Source: Effrenium voratum (taxonomy: Eukaryota; Sar; Dinophyceae; Suessiales; Symbiodiniaceae). Taken from it: a DNA stretch of 64,000 bases. The DNA lies in assembly GCA_963377175.1 (NCBI GenBank), contig CAUJNA010000184.1, positions 198,431 to 262,430 on the forward strand. Direction: 5' to 3'. This document shows, in pieces, positions 42,746-55,658 of the stretch. The stretch's first letter is position 1. The number at the start of each line of letters is the position of its first letter. Both the position numbers and the translations under genes were made by a program. A model generated the notes under the pieces. That model ran no database searches, was not told where the DNA came from, and saw nothing but the letters and a program-made list of their open reading frames with translations.

Positions 42746-43450
42746 AGACATACGTATGGGCACATATGCAGTTTCATTTCGGTTTTTCCAACCCACACGC
42801 ACCCAGGGCCATACAGTATGTGCGTACATTGGAAGCGTGGTTTCCTGACTCTGTGAATCCCACTTTGCCCTTGCATCTGCTTCTAATGTCCTTCAAACGG
42901 AGTCTTCGGTTTAGAGCAGTGGCGGGCGCCTCATTCGGCGCTCAGACCACGCTGTCGAGCAACGTCTCTGGTCCAAAATCTGCGAGTTCCTACAAGCTGC
43001 TCCAGGCCGGGGGGGCTGGGCCTGTGGGACTAGGGGTGTTTTGAACCTCACCTCGGTTTCCTTGGGGTTTTGTCTTGAGATACCCAGCCAAAAGGGGGTC
43101 CCCTATTTTTGGAGACTCCCGGTCCGCTTTCAGGAGTAGCCCGCCAAAACCGTCCGAACCGCAGCAAACCCGAAGGAACCCAGAAACCTGCCGAAGCTTC
43201 AGCTTGCCTTGCGGACAAGATGTTCCATGGTTTCGAGGTTTTTCGGCCGATCTTCAAATCCGAACTTGCCAGAGGTGCCCCAATCAGCTGGGGTTCCTGC
43301 CCAGATCCCAGGCACGCTCTTATAGGTAACCAGTCATGTCGTACCACCTCGGCAACCTCCATTCCTGTGAGGAGCCCCTGTGGCGAAAGGGCACGCTCAG
43401 CAAGAAGGCGGGGTGCCGCAGCTTTTTTTTCTTGGGATAAAATCCACCAG

Positions 43451-43568
43451 CATAGGTGTCCTTTTTTGTAGTTTTGGCAGAAAAAAATAGATGGCGATTC
43501 CTGGTTTACCTGGTGGTTTAATCATCTCCCAGGGAAACCCAACTATTTCCCCTAAAAGGACACCTATG
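43451..43568. mobile_element. TIR element, CATAGGTGTCC family, copy 2, exact 8-bp duplication
   Basis: Perfect 15-bp ends CATAGGTGTCCTTTT and AAAAGGACACCTATG; flanked by TCCACCAG on both sides (43443-43450 and 43569-43576). 118 bp, homologous inside to 634-750. An 8-bp duplication is typical of hAT-type transposition. Confidence 0.93.
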
Positions 43569-43690
43569 TCCACCAGTTGCAGCCCTTGGGCCACTTGGGA
43601 TGGCCACACCTGAGAGTTGGGATGCGCATCCATGGCCAGAAGGAGCTCGACGGTATGGCTTCGTTTCGCCCGGATTGATTCTCCAAATAT

Positions 43691-43798
43691 GGGGGTGGCT
43701 CAAAATTAAACGATCGGAGGGGCAAACCGCAGGTTTTGGTGCCCATGTCTCCACTTACCAGGGCAAGCCGTTTTGGAATTCCGGTTTTTTGAGCAGCC
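43691..43798 (+). mobile_element. TIR element A10 (108 bp)
   Basis: GGGGGTGGCTCAAAATT to GGTTTTTTGAGCAGCC, flanked by ATAT (43687-43690, 43799-43802). Contains AACCGCAGGTTTTGGTGCC. Confidence 0.85.
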
Positions 43799-46352
43799 AT
43801 ATAATGTACCAGTCACCAAAGGGTCCAACCAATTCAAAGTCATATCCATATGTGGTGGGGGCTTCCTTTTACATGGAGGCTAGCGGGGATGGATGTCAAC
43901 CTGCCTTACCGATGCTAAACAACCAAAACAAGAGTTTCTATGGAGGAAACGTGAACATTGCCCACATGTGCAGAGTTTTGATGGTCGCACTGATCTGATA
44001 TTTCGTGAGGGACCCTGCAAATGCATTGCGGACTGTCGTGTACTTTCGGATGCGCATCTCGCTTGAGATGCATCAGCGGTATGAGTTTGACAGGATAGTC
44101 CTCTAGGGATGGTTTTGGGTTCCATGTCAGTCCGGGGAGTTGGTCGCCAGGGTATTAAGCAGCGATGTCTGCCCTTCCGGCCTTTTCTTGTCCAGGTTGA
44201 CGACCAATTCGGCATTTCTGGAGGAACACCCTCCAGAAGTTTGTGACTATGGGCATTTTTACACGATGCTGCGCCCATGGTGCGGCGATTCTTTCTCTCT
44301 CTCCCTGAGTTCAATTGAACTGCCATTTTTGGGAAGTTGGAACACAAGGTTAGGGTTCGGGGGAAACCTTCTCGGAGTACTCAACCCTGAACACCTAAAA
44401 AAATCCTCACTACAGGTCCTTGAGGCCATTTAACAGTTAATCCCTCGGGGAAGACTAGTGAACTCGGAGAGCTCCTGCGAAGGAATGTGATCAATAAGGA
44501 CGGAGTTTACCCATGCTCGTTCGCACGACATGTTGCACAGCGATTTGTGGACAACACATACACTTCCACTCGTTTCTTTTGAAGGAAACCACAGGGAACA
44601 CTGGCCTTTTGAGGGGCCGACTCCTATTTGACAACCGTAGCTATCTCCAGGCTGTACTGGAGATGGCGACCGAGCTTGATCACCAGGCCAAGGATTGCTG
44701 TTTTCAGTGGAGGGCCAGCTGCTTTTGGTCAAAGCGCCTATGCTGCCCTGAGTTTTACTTTGGTGAAAGGCGGCTGATTGACTTTGCTTTGGGCAGAGTT
44801 TGCCCATGCCTTGTGGTCCCTCCCAAATTACCAGGGCGCGCGGCACATTCCCGTGATCGAGCCTTGTATTTGTCTACATTAAAACCCGTGTTTAAGCCAC
44901 AGCAAGCTGCAGGGAGCTTGCACAAATGCGACTTCGGAGAATGACAGGTTTGCTTTTGCTTCTCTTAGACGCACATCAAAGGGGGTCCCCAACTTGGGAT
45001 AGTGGGTCCATGACGGCAGCCGGCAATTTTCCATCATTGGTCCAAGATGGAGGACCCGACAAATTATGTGGTTTCCTGGTTTCCCTTTGACACGTGTTCA
45101 CTTTGCTCTCCCAACCAAGACAGGGTTGGGCAAATTTTGCGTATCCGACCAACCCCTGGTCCGCTTTCTTGGGAAACCAACAGGAGGTTGTTTGAACAGT
45201 AGTGCTTGCATGTAAGGGGATGAATCCCTGCAGATTTCACCACACTTTCAAAGGGCAAAACGGTGCTAGTGCAGCGATGGGTATCCAAGTTCAAGCATCG
45301 CGATATGGACCGCAGGTGCTAGACTCTTTGTTTCCCTTCAAAAAAGCCATGGGCAACCCATTTTGACTGGATCCATGCGAATATCAATGGCTTAAACAAC
45401 TGAAATCCATTCGAATGAAATCCATGAAATCCATTTGGTTCCGGCATTTTGGGCCCCGACCTTTTTTTGGTCGGACCCCCCCGCCCCGAAAACTTTGGCG
45501 AAGCCGCCCATGGCGGCTCCCGCCAGGCGAAGGTCCGGCGCGTGGCTCCCCCGCACGGACCGCTCTGGCCCGTGAAAGGCTCTCCGCCGGGTCCGATGGA
45601 TCCAAAGGGCGGCCAGAGAGACACGGGCCGCGGCGTTTCTCGGGTTTTCAACGACTCCGTTCCATGTGGATGGTTTGGGGGTTTGATGGTTCACGAGGGT
45701 TTTTGTATGGATGGTTTGGGGGTTTGATTGGTCACGAGGTTTTTTTGTATGTTGGTTTAGTGTTGAAAAAGCACACTGTGCGCTTGTGAATATCGAGTCA
45801 TGCAGAGCCTTGATGCTCGTACCGCACGCCATTTCTCGGCAAAAACACCACCCCCTTTTCTTCTCCGTTCCCCGATGATACCTCTCCTTCACTGCACGCC
45901 CTCACGCCTGCACGAACACCAGAATTCAATGAGAGTGGAGCTGCATTGCGTCCACTCCCGACATGCTTAGATGAGTATCCTTTGGCCTATTTCTTTACTA
46001 CCGAGCTCGGGACCATTTTGTTTGGTCCCTTTCATGGGGCTTGTGTTGGTGAATCATGATCACGCACCCCGCCATTGCGGTGCTTTGTTCTGTGCTTTTT
46101 GCTCGTGATGTTGGGCGGCATGCTTGAAGCTTGCGTTGATCATCATCTAGTGGGAGGAGCTCCTTCGTCTCAATACTTGATTTCAATTCTGAAGCTGGTT
46201 CCTTTTCTTGATGACCCCACGGACGACTTAAATCCAGGGCTTCCTCTTTTGGGGGAATCCACTGGGTCCAAGTCCTTGTGATGAACTGGGGCCCTGACTG
46301 GGTAACGGGTGCCTCAAGAGCTGCAACTTGCAACCGGCACTGCCCTGCACAG

Positions 46353-46442
46353 GTGTTGGAGTCTCCGTGCTTCTGCTGAGCGTTTTTTCCTTCCTGACCG
46401 GCCTCCTGCCGCGCGCTTACTTCGGGCTCTCAGAGACTCAGA
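46353..46442 (+). CDS. Exon candidate with a hydrophobic segment
   Basis: After CTGCACAG|G: VGVSVLLLSVFSFLTGLLP, a possible membrane helix, then RAYFGLSETQ. GC donor at 46443. No partner exon identified. Confidence 0.35.
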
Positions 46443-46618
46443 GCGGTCTAGTCGCTGGTGGGTCCCCACAAAACACATCTCGAGTGTCATCCTTTTATTG
46501 TGCGTGTCAGAAAAGGATGCTCTCCTGAAAGGTCAAATAATCATCATGGGGTTGACAAGACAAGGACCATGACAAGCACTCCGCGCTTTGTTTCGGAGCC
46601 TTTTGGAACGGTATAATG

Positions 46619-46656
46619 GTTGTTTGTTTGTTTGTTTGTTTGTTTGTTTGTTTGTT
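46619..46656. repeat. (GTTT)n repeat
   Basis: Nine or ten GTTT units. Confidence 0.95.
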
Positions 46657-46715
46657 CCCCAGATAGCTGAAAGCTATAGGGGTTCTAACTTCTAATAAGG
46701 AGGGAAAGTGATTTG

Positions 46716-47310
46716 CGAGATTGAGGGCCGGGTGCTAGGGGGCATGCAGTTTGGGGTGCTGGCGGAGGTGCAGTTTTGCGAGATTGAGGGCCGGGTGCTA
46801 GGGGGCATGCAGTTTGGGGTGTTGGTGGAGGTGCTGTTTTGCAAGCTTGACGGGGTGCAAGAGGGCATGCAGTTTGGAGTGCTGGTGGAGGTGCTGTTTT
46901 GCGAGCTTGACGGCCGGGTGCAAGGGGGCATGCAGTTTGGGGTGTTGGTGGAGGTGCTGTTTTGCGAGCGTGACGGGGTGCAAGAGGGCATGCAGTTTGG
47001 AGTGCTGGTGGAGGTGCTGTTTTGCGAGCTTGACGGCCGGGTGCTAGGGGGCATGCAGTTTGGGGTGTTGGTGGAGGTGCTGTTTTGCGAGCTTGACGGC
47101 CGGGTGCTAGGGGGCATGCAGTTTGGGGTTTTGGCGGAGGTGCGAGAATGGACGGCCAGTGCATGTAGTTTGGCGAGTGCTAGGGGGGGATGTAGTTCGG
47201 GGTGCTTGGAGGTGCTGTTTGCAAGATTGACGGCCGGGTGCGGTGGAGGTGACGGCCGGGTGGTAGGGGGCATGCAGTTTGCGACGCTGGCGGAGGACTC
47301 TCAGCGTTAG
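46716..47310. repeat. 60/63-bp minisatellite
   Basis: Seven or eight units built on GGGGGCATGCAGTTTGGGGT and GAGGTGCTGTTTTGCGAGCT; some lack GCC and are 60 bp. Both lengths are multiples of three, so frames stay open on both strands. Degenerate copies continue to about 47740. Confidence 0.92.
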
Positions 47311-47824
47311 GGGGCATTTAGTTTGTGGTGCTGGCGCAGGTGCTGCTCTGGGGTGCTGTTTGGTTTGATTAAGGTGCTGCTGATGGTGCAGGCGCATTTT
47401 GTGGTACTGTTTGGGGTGTTGTATGCGGCGCTGGTGACGTTGTGGGCGCAATTTTCCGAGATTGGCGGCGGGTGCTAGGGGGCATGCAGTTTGGGGGTGG
47501 TGGTGCAAGTGCTGTTTTGAGTTGCTTTTTGAGGTGCTGCTGACCGCGCGGGCGATTATTTTCCCAGATGGCGGAAAGCCATAGGGGTATTGTTTATTGT
47601 TTTGCTGGGAGCTAGGGGGCATGCGGCGTGCGCTTTGGGGTACTGGGTGCGGTTTTGGGGGGTGCTGTGCGGGCTGGTGACCGTACGTGACGGCAGGGTG
47701 CTCGGGGACGTGTCCGGTGCTGGCGAGGGTGCTGGGTTGGGGCTGCTGTTTTTAGGTGTTGGTGATGGTGCGGGCGCATATGGACAGCAGGGTGCTAGGG
47801 CGGGTGCTGTTTGGGGTATCGTGG

Positions 47825-48235
47825 TTATGACATCATGATGCTGTTGAATCGATTCGGTTCTTGTGTTTCATCAGGATGTTGTCAACCACGTCATGATGCT
47901 GCTGTCACTGCGATGCTGCGTTATGGTTCGTGGGTGTGGTGGCGCCATGATGCTGTCAACATCAGGATGATGCTGATTTTCATTACGCTGTCGCAAGATG
48001 ATTTGCGGCTGTGGTATCATCATGAATCATGATGCTGCCTTTACCATCACCATGATGCTGTCCGCATCATGGTGGTGCTGTCCGCGTCACCATGATGCTG
48101 TTTGCACCATCATGATGCTGTCGAACTCATCGTTCTGCCTTTTTCTTCTGCTAGATATGTAGCGCGGAATCGTTCGTGACTGGTGCATCAGCATATTGCT
48201 GTCAACATCATCATTATGATGCTGCGTCATGGTTC
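47825..48235. repeat. CATCATGATGCTGTC interspersed repeats
   Basis: ATGATGCTG recurs a dozen or more times with variable spacing. Confidence 0.8.
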
Positions 48236-49440
48236 GTAGCTGTGGTGTTCTATCTGGGGTCTATGCTGGTGTAATTTGTTTGTGTTTTCGAGGGTGCCGC
48301 TTTTGAGGGATGGTTCTAACGGACTATCACTTCTTTGACCGCGCACACATTTACCAGATCATCCAGACAGGATTGTTGATATTATCAACCTTCTGGTAGT
48401 TTTCAACATCCGATGCATTTGAGCAGCGCCCAAGCCCCTCTCTCATCTTTCTTGGCTTAGTGGTAAACAAAATAAACCTTAGCGGCCATGTTGGTATGCC
48501 GGAAACCCATGGTGATTGACGGGCCATGGGTTTCAGGCGCTTTCTGTACTTGTGGCAGTGTGTTCATTCCGCAACATAACAAGAGATAGGCCAGGAGACC
48601 CCATGGGCGGCCAGGTTTCACAAGACCTTGGGACCTTGGAAGGTTTGAGAGTTCAGCATGACACTGACCTCGATATTTCGGTTTGCCCGTATTTTTTTTT
48701 GCGGGCCAGGGTGAGTTGTTTCTTAGGCGGGCACATGCCTACGTTGGCACAGCATATGATTTGACGGCATCGCACTGCTTTGGCCCCTATTCGGTACTGA
48801 GAACTGGCCCGGCTTATCCTGACGGCTGAGCCCACAGCCAACTGACTTTCACCTTTCAAAGCGAGTCATCCCTGAAAAGCAACCACACATGCGGCGGATT
48901 TCTGGCGCTTCGTCGAACATGTTTCACAAGCTTGCGCAGTAAATGATGCATTGCGAGTCCGGGGTTTGTGATTCCCTTGGGAGTTTAAGTGACCCTGTTT
49001 CTGCCCTACATGAGTGTGCATGCCCCCCCCCCCGCCTCCAGAAAAAAAACAAAAAACAAAAAAACTAGATGGTGGTTTTCCTCTTGGTTTCCCTTTAAAG
49101 CAAACCACCAATACAGGGGTAACCTCAAAGAGATAGACACACCCATATTCGCCGCCTCGGAGCGCAGGCCAGGTCCCTCTTAGTAACCAGGATGAACCAC
49201 TTTGCAACTGAGATGGTCATTCAAGTAGTCCCGAGTGCCCCCCTCTGCCCGCTGAGTTTTGATCTATCCGTCAACCCTTTGCACTTGCAACAGGGCAAGT
49301 GCTCAGCAGAAGCTTGAGCTCTTACCTTTCAGCCAACATGCAACAATACCAAGCACCAGTAAGATATCCTGAGGCCGTCAGGCCAACTAGAACATGTTGC
49401 CGGTGTTGCATCAATGATGCGACCGCATCTCATTTCATCT

Positions 49441-49543
49441 GGCTGTGGGTCAAAACCAATGGTACCCCTGGTGAACATCAAAATAGGTGGTACATGGGTG
49501 TTCATCCGCCCCAAAATGGAGGCATAGGTTATGACCCATGGCC
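49441..49543 (+). mobile_element. TIR element A4 (103 bp)
   Basis: GGCTGTGGGTCAAAACC to TATGACCCATGGCC, flanked by ATCT (49437-49440, 49544-49547). Confidence 0.87.
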
Positions 49544-50546
49544 ATCTCATCTCACCTGAATTTCTAGTTCAAGTCTCGTGGCGTGTCACCAAACCATGTT
49601 TGGAGGGTATTTGGGCGCATGAAAAAGAGATCGCACCGAGCAAAACGAGCTCACCCGTGAATTCTAGCTGCGCCCATGCGTGAAAGGCAGATAGCTAGTG
49701 TTGGCCTGGGACAAACTTGGTGCGATATGAGTGTGTCTTAAAATAGGGGACTCCCAAAATGGCTCCGGGTTTCCTGGTGGTTTCCTTTCAACGCCCAAAA
49801 AGGTAGCAACTCCAAAAAGCGAGACCCATTGGAATGGCTCAGGTTGGGTCGCGGCACTCGGCGCTTTTGAGGCACGGTTGTCGCTTAAGAAGTTGTGAAA
49901 AGTGGGGACCTGACCTCGAAACGTTTCCTTGAGATCAAACGAATCAAGATGAAAACAATTTTTCAGGTTCACCCATGAGCATCCAAAACTCATCAGTTTT
50001 CGCGGAAAGAAGCAGATTCTTCTGGTGGGGCTGAAATTCCCCCGCCGGTGTAGATGCCGGAAAACGGGGTTGGAGCGTGACAATGCGGAGTTGGCGTAGT
50101 TTTAAAAGCGTCAACAATCCGGTCATGCTGTGTTTTCCTTGACACCTGCGTGCCTTGGCTTCGGGGCTGCTTGGTTTTCTCGGAATGGCGCCTGCTTTTC
50201 TGGCGGGTGCCCACTACATCCCAAGACGTTGAACTTCCAATGTCCGGGGCTGCACCGACTTTGTTGTAGCACCGTCCAACGATGGATCACTGGAAAACGT
50301 CGAAAATCGAGAGCACCCCGGGTTGGAACACCCCGGAAAATATTTTCTGCGGCCGAATTCACCCTGGGCGCCTTCAGGTGGAAAGCCCACTGTCCTTTTG
50401 GACAAAGAGCGGGTGCACCAACAAGCCAGTGTTTCGTGCGAGGGTACTTTGCGACCCAAAACATGGAGGGATGGAGGGGGGGTGCACTTAACCCCAAAAC
50501 AGAGCGGCTTGCACCGGACAGCCAGGCAACCCCTACCCCACTTACC

Positions 50547-50622
50547 GGGTGAAAGTAGATGGAACAATTCCCATGCCCATTTTGGTTTAGTCCCAAGGGA
50601 ATTGTTCCGTCTACTGTAACCC
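50547..50622. repeat. 76-bp hairpin, GGGTGAAAGTAGATGG ends
   Basis: GTAGATGGAACAATTCCC pairs with GGGAATTGTTCCGTCTAC. Similar single ends (GGGTGAAAGTAGATG) occur near 30431 and 29479. No duplication seen. Confidence 0.8.
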
Positions 50623-51476
50623 TGGTGACCTCACCTACAGGAATGCAAGTTTCTGTCAACTCGCATCGTTGCATCGCTACCTCCTTTTGGTCGTCCCAGG
50701 GCACCCAGGTTTTCATCTTTTTGGTTCCATTTCGTCCGGCGCTCAGACGGAAGGAACACGAGCAATGCCGAGAGCATGGAAATGAGGCACCTCGAAAGAT
50801 GCTGGGAGAAACATCTGGATGAGAGGCATTTGGCACAGCAAATCGACGGCGGCAGGGTTCATATTTTGATTGCAGGGCAGACTCAGATGGGTGGTTGATC
50901 CTCCTGAAAGGCATGGGAACCGCTGGGTATCTGCATCTAACCGCGATGTGGTCAAAAACAAGGTGTGTCTGTCTTCCCCGACTGGTTTGGGGCGGTTTGA
51001 TTTGTGGCGACACGCGCCGACTAGCAAAGGGCGCCCTCAGGGTTCTCTGCGAACACGAGACAGAACTGACCCCGACTCTGACAGCCCGCAAGAGGTGGCC
51101 CTTGCAGTGCTTTCTCCCTGCTTTGCTTAATGTTAGTTTCGGATAAATTCAGAGGACCCGAATCAGGGCTGGCTCCCCCTTGAGTGAGGAAATTATCAAT
51201 TTCACGGGGTTCCTCTTACTAGGGTTCTTCGGATCAATCCAATGTTACGTTGGACCAATCCAATGTTGCGTTACCATTGCACTGTCAGATATTCCATGCT
51301 TGGTTTACCACGCTTTTGGGCTGCGCGACTTCGGAGCGCAAGTATCATCCGTCTGGCGCGAAGGAAACCTGTGACAGAGTTGGACGAGTGAAACCAAACT
51401 GCGTGCTCAAAGCAGTTTCTGTGATTTCCGTTTTTTTCTTGTTCTGGTTTCAACGAAACAAGCAAAACTCAGGTAA

Positions 51477-51590
51477 CCCCTACTTGGTGGTTTGGATTCG
51501 TGCTTTGGGGATTTGAACCCTTGGTTCTCGTGGTGGGTGAAAAGAAAACCACCCGTTACCACACCACCAATCCAAGCCACCAACTAGGGG
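51477..51590. mobile_element. TIR element, CCCCTACTTGGTGG ends (114 bp)
   Basis: CCCCTACTTGGTGGTTTGG against inverse CCCCTAGTTGGTGGCTTGG: inverted ends of about 22 bp. No clear target duplication. Confidence 0.75.
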
Positions 51591-53615
51591 ACAGCTGACT
51601 AAAACACGTTTTTCTTTTCTCTTTTTCCGTTGTTTTCCTCCCTTTTTGGGGGGCATGCTGATAAAAACACACGTTTTTCCTCCTTTTCGGTGCCTCCTTT
51701 TCGGCAGGGGGGGGGGGTTCTGAGGCACGCCCCTTGGGCGTGGACGTCACAGGGAAGGCGTGAGGACCTGAAAACTGCGCGCGCTGAGGCGCGGGAGGTG
51801 CATTGAGAGACGTTGCGCCCGCATCGCCCCGCATCGTCCGGGAGTCTGAGTGTTGGCTAGCGCCCACCTGGGTTATGACAAATTGGGGGGGTGGGAGGGG
51901 AGGGGGTGGGAGGGGAGGGGAGGGGAAGGCGGAGGGGAGGGGGGAAGAAGTCAAAGAATGAGATGATCCATTGGCTTCTTTCTTTGGTTAGTGTTGATCA
52001 TTGAAAGACAATCCAGGGAGGACTCGAATATTGGAAATGCGGCCGTGCACAAACTTTACATGGCCATGTCTTGGAATTGGTATTCACTTTGTGTTGTAAT
52101 GGGAAACCAAAGGCAAGCCGAAGCCCTTTTCGAGCTTCCCTCAACTTGGGGTTTGATTGGAACCTCATCACAACCCTGTGTGAGGGTCGAGAAGGGTTGT
52201 GTCAAAATCGGGGGATCCCAAAAATGCGGGTTTCGTTCGGTCTTCCTAAAAACCGCCAGAAAAAGGGTACCCTCAAACAGAGTCAGTGGAGCGACTGGTA
52301 CCTGAGAGAGAAGACCTCACCCCCCGTGTGTTTTAAACCCCGAGAGCAATCACGCCTCCCAGTTTGCCCGAAAGTTCTCCGAGCCGCCTCCAAAGCCAGA
52401 AACACGAAAACACCTATTCTCAAGTTGTGTTTTTCCATCTGGAACATGCGCCCTTCGGTGCAGTTGGCAGTTCTCAGATTCGTGCTTTCTCACTTGGCGG
52501 TGCGGGCCGGACCTAGCCAGATGCAAGGAGGAGCGAGTGCTCAGATCAAAGAGCCCGTGCGGTGTGTTTCTTGAGGCTACCCTTCCGCCTTGGTGCAAAA
52601 GGGAAACCGAAAGAAAAGACACCGTTTGTGACGTTGCAATAGCTTGTGAACCGGTGAGTTTTGCCAGTGACACCTCAGACTTCCCACTGGCTCCTCCTGA
52701 CAAGCCAGAACCAGGAAGGTCGAATTTTCATTTTTCGTTGCCGGAAGGTTGTGGCAGCAGCGTGACGCTTCGATGGTGAAAACACACATAAATAATAGGG
52801 CCTTGAATAGGGACTGGGCCAAACTGAGCGGGCTCTTTCCGGGAGTTGCCTCCCGGAAAGAGTTGCCAAGCCTTCATTTTGAACGGCTCAGATCAAGCAG
52901 TACCGGTTCTTGGTGTGATTCAGCGATTTTGCTCGCAGCTATATTATATGCCTGTGCAGATGTAGAGGCCTGCAACAAGGATTTGAGCCACAATTCAAGG
53001 TGTAGTAAGGGACAGTCCCAATCATAAAACAGGTGCACACATCCGCCCTCGTGATTCTTCAACAAGGGTTTTGGGCGGACTTTGTCGATCCGTTTGTCCC
53101 AGGTTTTGATCCTGACTCATTTGGGGGCGCTTGCATCAGTTGAGCTTTCGTCCGAACCATAGTGTGCATGAATGCCTTGATTCCCAAATGAAGGCCATAC
53201 AGGCTAGCAGGCGAATCCTTGCAACAATCTGAAACAAGTGGCCGCAAATTTCAATTAGGGACCCTCTGGTGGACATTCAGGTTGGGATTTGTGTCCACCA
53301 ACCAGTTTCAGGGGGTTTCAACTCTGAAAACTCATATCCAAACGAAGTAGACCGCAAAAGAAGTTGTCGAACAACAAGCTGCTGTCAGATCTAGACGCGT
53401 ATTGTTGCAGCCGTCACCAGTCTGCTGCAAGCGCTTGATGTCCAGCCAGACTGTCTCACCCCTGGGCCCATGTTGGCTTAAATGTTGGGTTGGCCGAAAT
53501 GATTGCTGCTGGAGTGGGAGGATCCACCAGTTCGAGCGTGTTCAGAGCAGCCTGCAGCCAAACCAGAAGTCTGTTTCCCAGCATGTTGCCAATCTGTATG
53601 CTGTCACACCTGCAG

Positions 53616-53719
53616 CTTTCCTCATTGCTACGGCCCAAGCTTCCACGTCGAGTATGCGATGAGCAGCTTCGACTACATGGGAATGACGCCTGGATGGCCC
53701 ATGATGGCCCTGCCACTGG
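53616..53719 (+). CDS. Weak exon candidate YGPSFHVEYAMSSFDYMG
   Basis: Codon-like frame after CCTGCAG, possible GC donor at 53720. The opposite strand is also open; no motif recognised. Confidence 0.22.
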
Positions 53720-55128
53720 CAAAGCGCAGTCGTCATTCCTGTGGGACAATTCTTTGTCCGGGTGTGATCCCATTGCCCGCGGCGGATGGACGGCCTCGGT
53801 GCCTTTGGCCACTTCTTTCAGCCCTTGGGGGGCCACGGGCCATATGGAGGGCCTGAAAACCTTCGCCCTGAACGCCGGTCTTTCCACCCGCCGGGCACCG
53901 GGAATTTTCTGGTCGCGTGGGCCACATAAGGTGCTTCAGCGCTTCGCCGTGGTGCCGAGAGTAAAATGGAAGGGGGCGGGCTTCACAGCCCAAGGTTGGG
54001 CTGCGCCTTCCAAAAGGGGAGTTTGCATCCCAACGAATGACAGGGCACTTTTTTCGTTCAGGCCCCTTTTGAACTGCCCTTTGGCCCAAGGCGAGCTCTT
54101 CTTTTTCTTTCGGTGGTTCCATGGTTTCCCCACTTTCCTACGCACAGGCGGAAAGACCAAGGCGAAGGCCCAGGGAGAGTTGGTGAGCAAAGCACAGAGG
54201 CATTGCGAAGGGGGGGGAACTGGCCACCGAAAACTCAGCCGAACGCCAGGCCAGAAAATGGACCATCACGGAAACATGCCCCTCCACGAGAATAGAACTG
54301 CCACGTCTGGGTACGCTGGAACCCAAGCCTCAAAAATCGCTTGTGGGTTGAAGGCACATGTTCAAGCATGGTTCATTTGATTCTTTCATGCCATTGAGAC
54401 AGTTGTTTGAGGGTACCTTTTTGGGGTTGTTTCGGACAACCGACGGCAAACCGAAGCCCAATGTGGGAGCCCTCGTGAGACAAACCCATTTGTAGCTGGC
54501 AAGCAAAGCATTGAGGACCTCACGATGAGTCATGCCCGGCTTTCTCGCCGAAGCTTTTGCACAGAGACATGCAAGCCATAGAAGTGAACTCTGTGATGAG
54601 ATCAGCGCCAGGTTTTCACCACGGTGACTCCCACCATGTCCAGCATGAAGGGCTCCCATGTTTTCCGGGCTCCCAAGTTGGGCCGAATGGTCAGCTCGGT
54701 CGCTGGAGTTATCGTGGAGGCGCGGCACGGAGCAATCCGCCGAACTCACCTGAAAGGCGCTGCCCCTTTGGGGTTTCATGTTTTTCCCCTTTGGACTAGT
54801 GACAAGTGAAGCTCTTTGAGGGGGGATTTGAGGGGGCGGGGTTCTAATTCTGGCCAAACGTTGCGTGTCTTTTGGTGAAGGTGGCTTGCTTGAGGTTACT
54901 TTAACGGGAAACTTGCAAGGAACCAGCGCCCTTTTTGAAGTCGCAAACAGCTTGCTACCCCAAACAAAACAGAAAGGAAACCATCGCTCGGGAGTCTTCC
55001 AGCGGGGCCGCTTCCCCCTTTGCCCCCGTTCCAACGCAGCTCAAAATGTTGAGAACCCCCAAAGGGAATCAATCGAGCATAGTGGGGAGTCTCCTTGGGA
55101 ACGGGCCCGTTTTGGGTTCCTGTCACAG

Positions 55129-55200
55129 GCTGCCCGCAGAGCTTGGATTGTGCCCGAGCTGCCCTGCGATGAGGTGAAGGCAAGCTTCGCCTCCGATTGA
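55129..55200 (+). CDS. Exon candidate ending in a stop
   Basis: After TGTCACAG|G: AARRAWIVPELPCDEVKASF, ending TGA at 55198-55200. Could be a last exon; no family recognised. Confidence 0.3.
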   Translation, partial: AARRAWIVPELPCDEVKASFASD

Positions 55201-55564
55201 AGCCTCTGTTTCAGCTGAGCAACGGTCAATATGTACCATCATGTTGCGCAAGGGGCAAGCATGGGCCACACGAGCCCCAAATTACTATTGGGAAATGGAT
55301 GTTGGGGACACAACACACTTTGACCATGCCTCAGGGCAGCTTCATGTCAAAGCTAGAAGGGCGTCTTCAACTTCCATGTCATAAGGATGCCTAGGGTCAT
55401 TCTTTCGACTTCGGACGATGTCAGAAACCGCTTCCCTTCCTGCCACTTAGGGGGTGAGCTTTAGCACAGTTCCTTGCGGGGGAGGGGGGGGGCCGTATCG
55501 GGGTTCACAAATCAAAGGTTTGTCCTGAGATCGTTATTACGTGTTTTTCTTCTTTTTTAATAAT

Positions 55565-55658
55565 AGACACGTACATATATAATATATACATATATATATA
55601 TATACAATTACGTGTGTATATATATATATATAATTATGTGTATATATATATATATATG
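55565..55658. repeat. (AT)n/(TATA)n runs
   Basis: Three AT dinucleotide runs separated by ATTACGTG-type spacers. Confidence 0.95.

Larger units (their letters stand above)
46443..53615. other. No gene recognised; tandem repeats and TIR elements
   Basis: Holds the GTTT run, the 60/63-bp minisatellite, GATGCTG-type repeats, elements at 49441 and 51477 and a hairpin at 50547. Frames present lack motifs. Confidence 0.4.

Noticed and set aside
46685..47622. Pro/Ala/Thr-rich minus-strand frames
   Set aside because: Result of a 60/63-bp minisatellite with unit length divisible by three.
53490..54380. 296-codon + frame
   Set aside because: Overlaps equally open frames in two other phases, lacks motifs, and its second half has no codon character.
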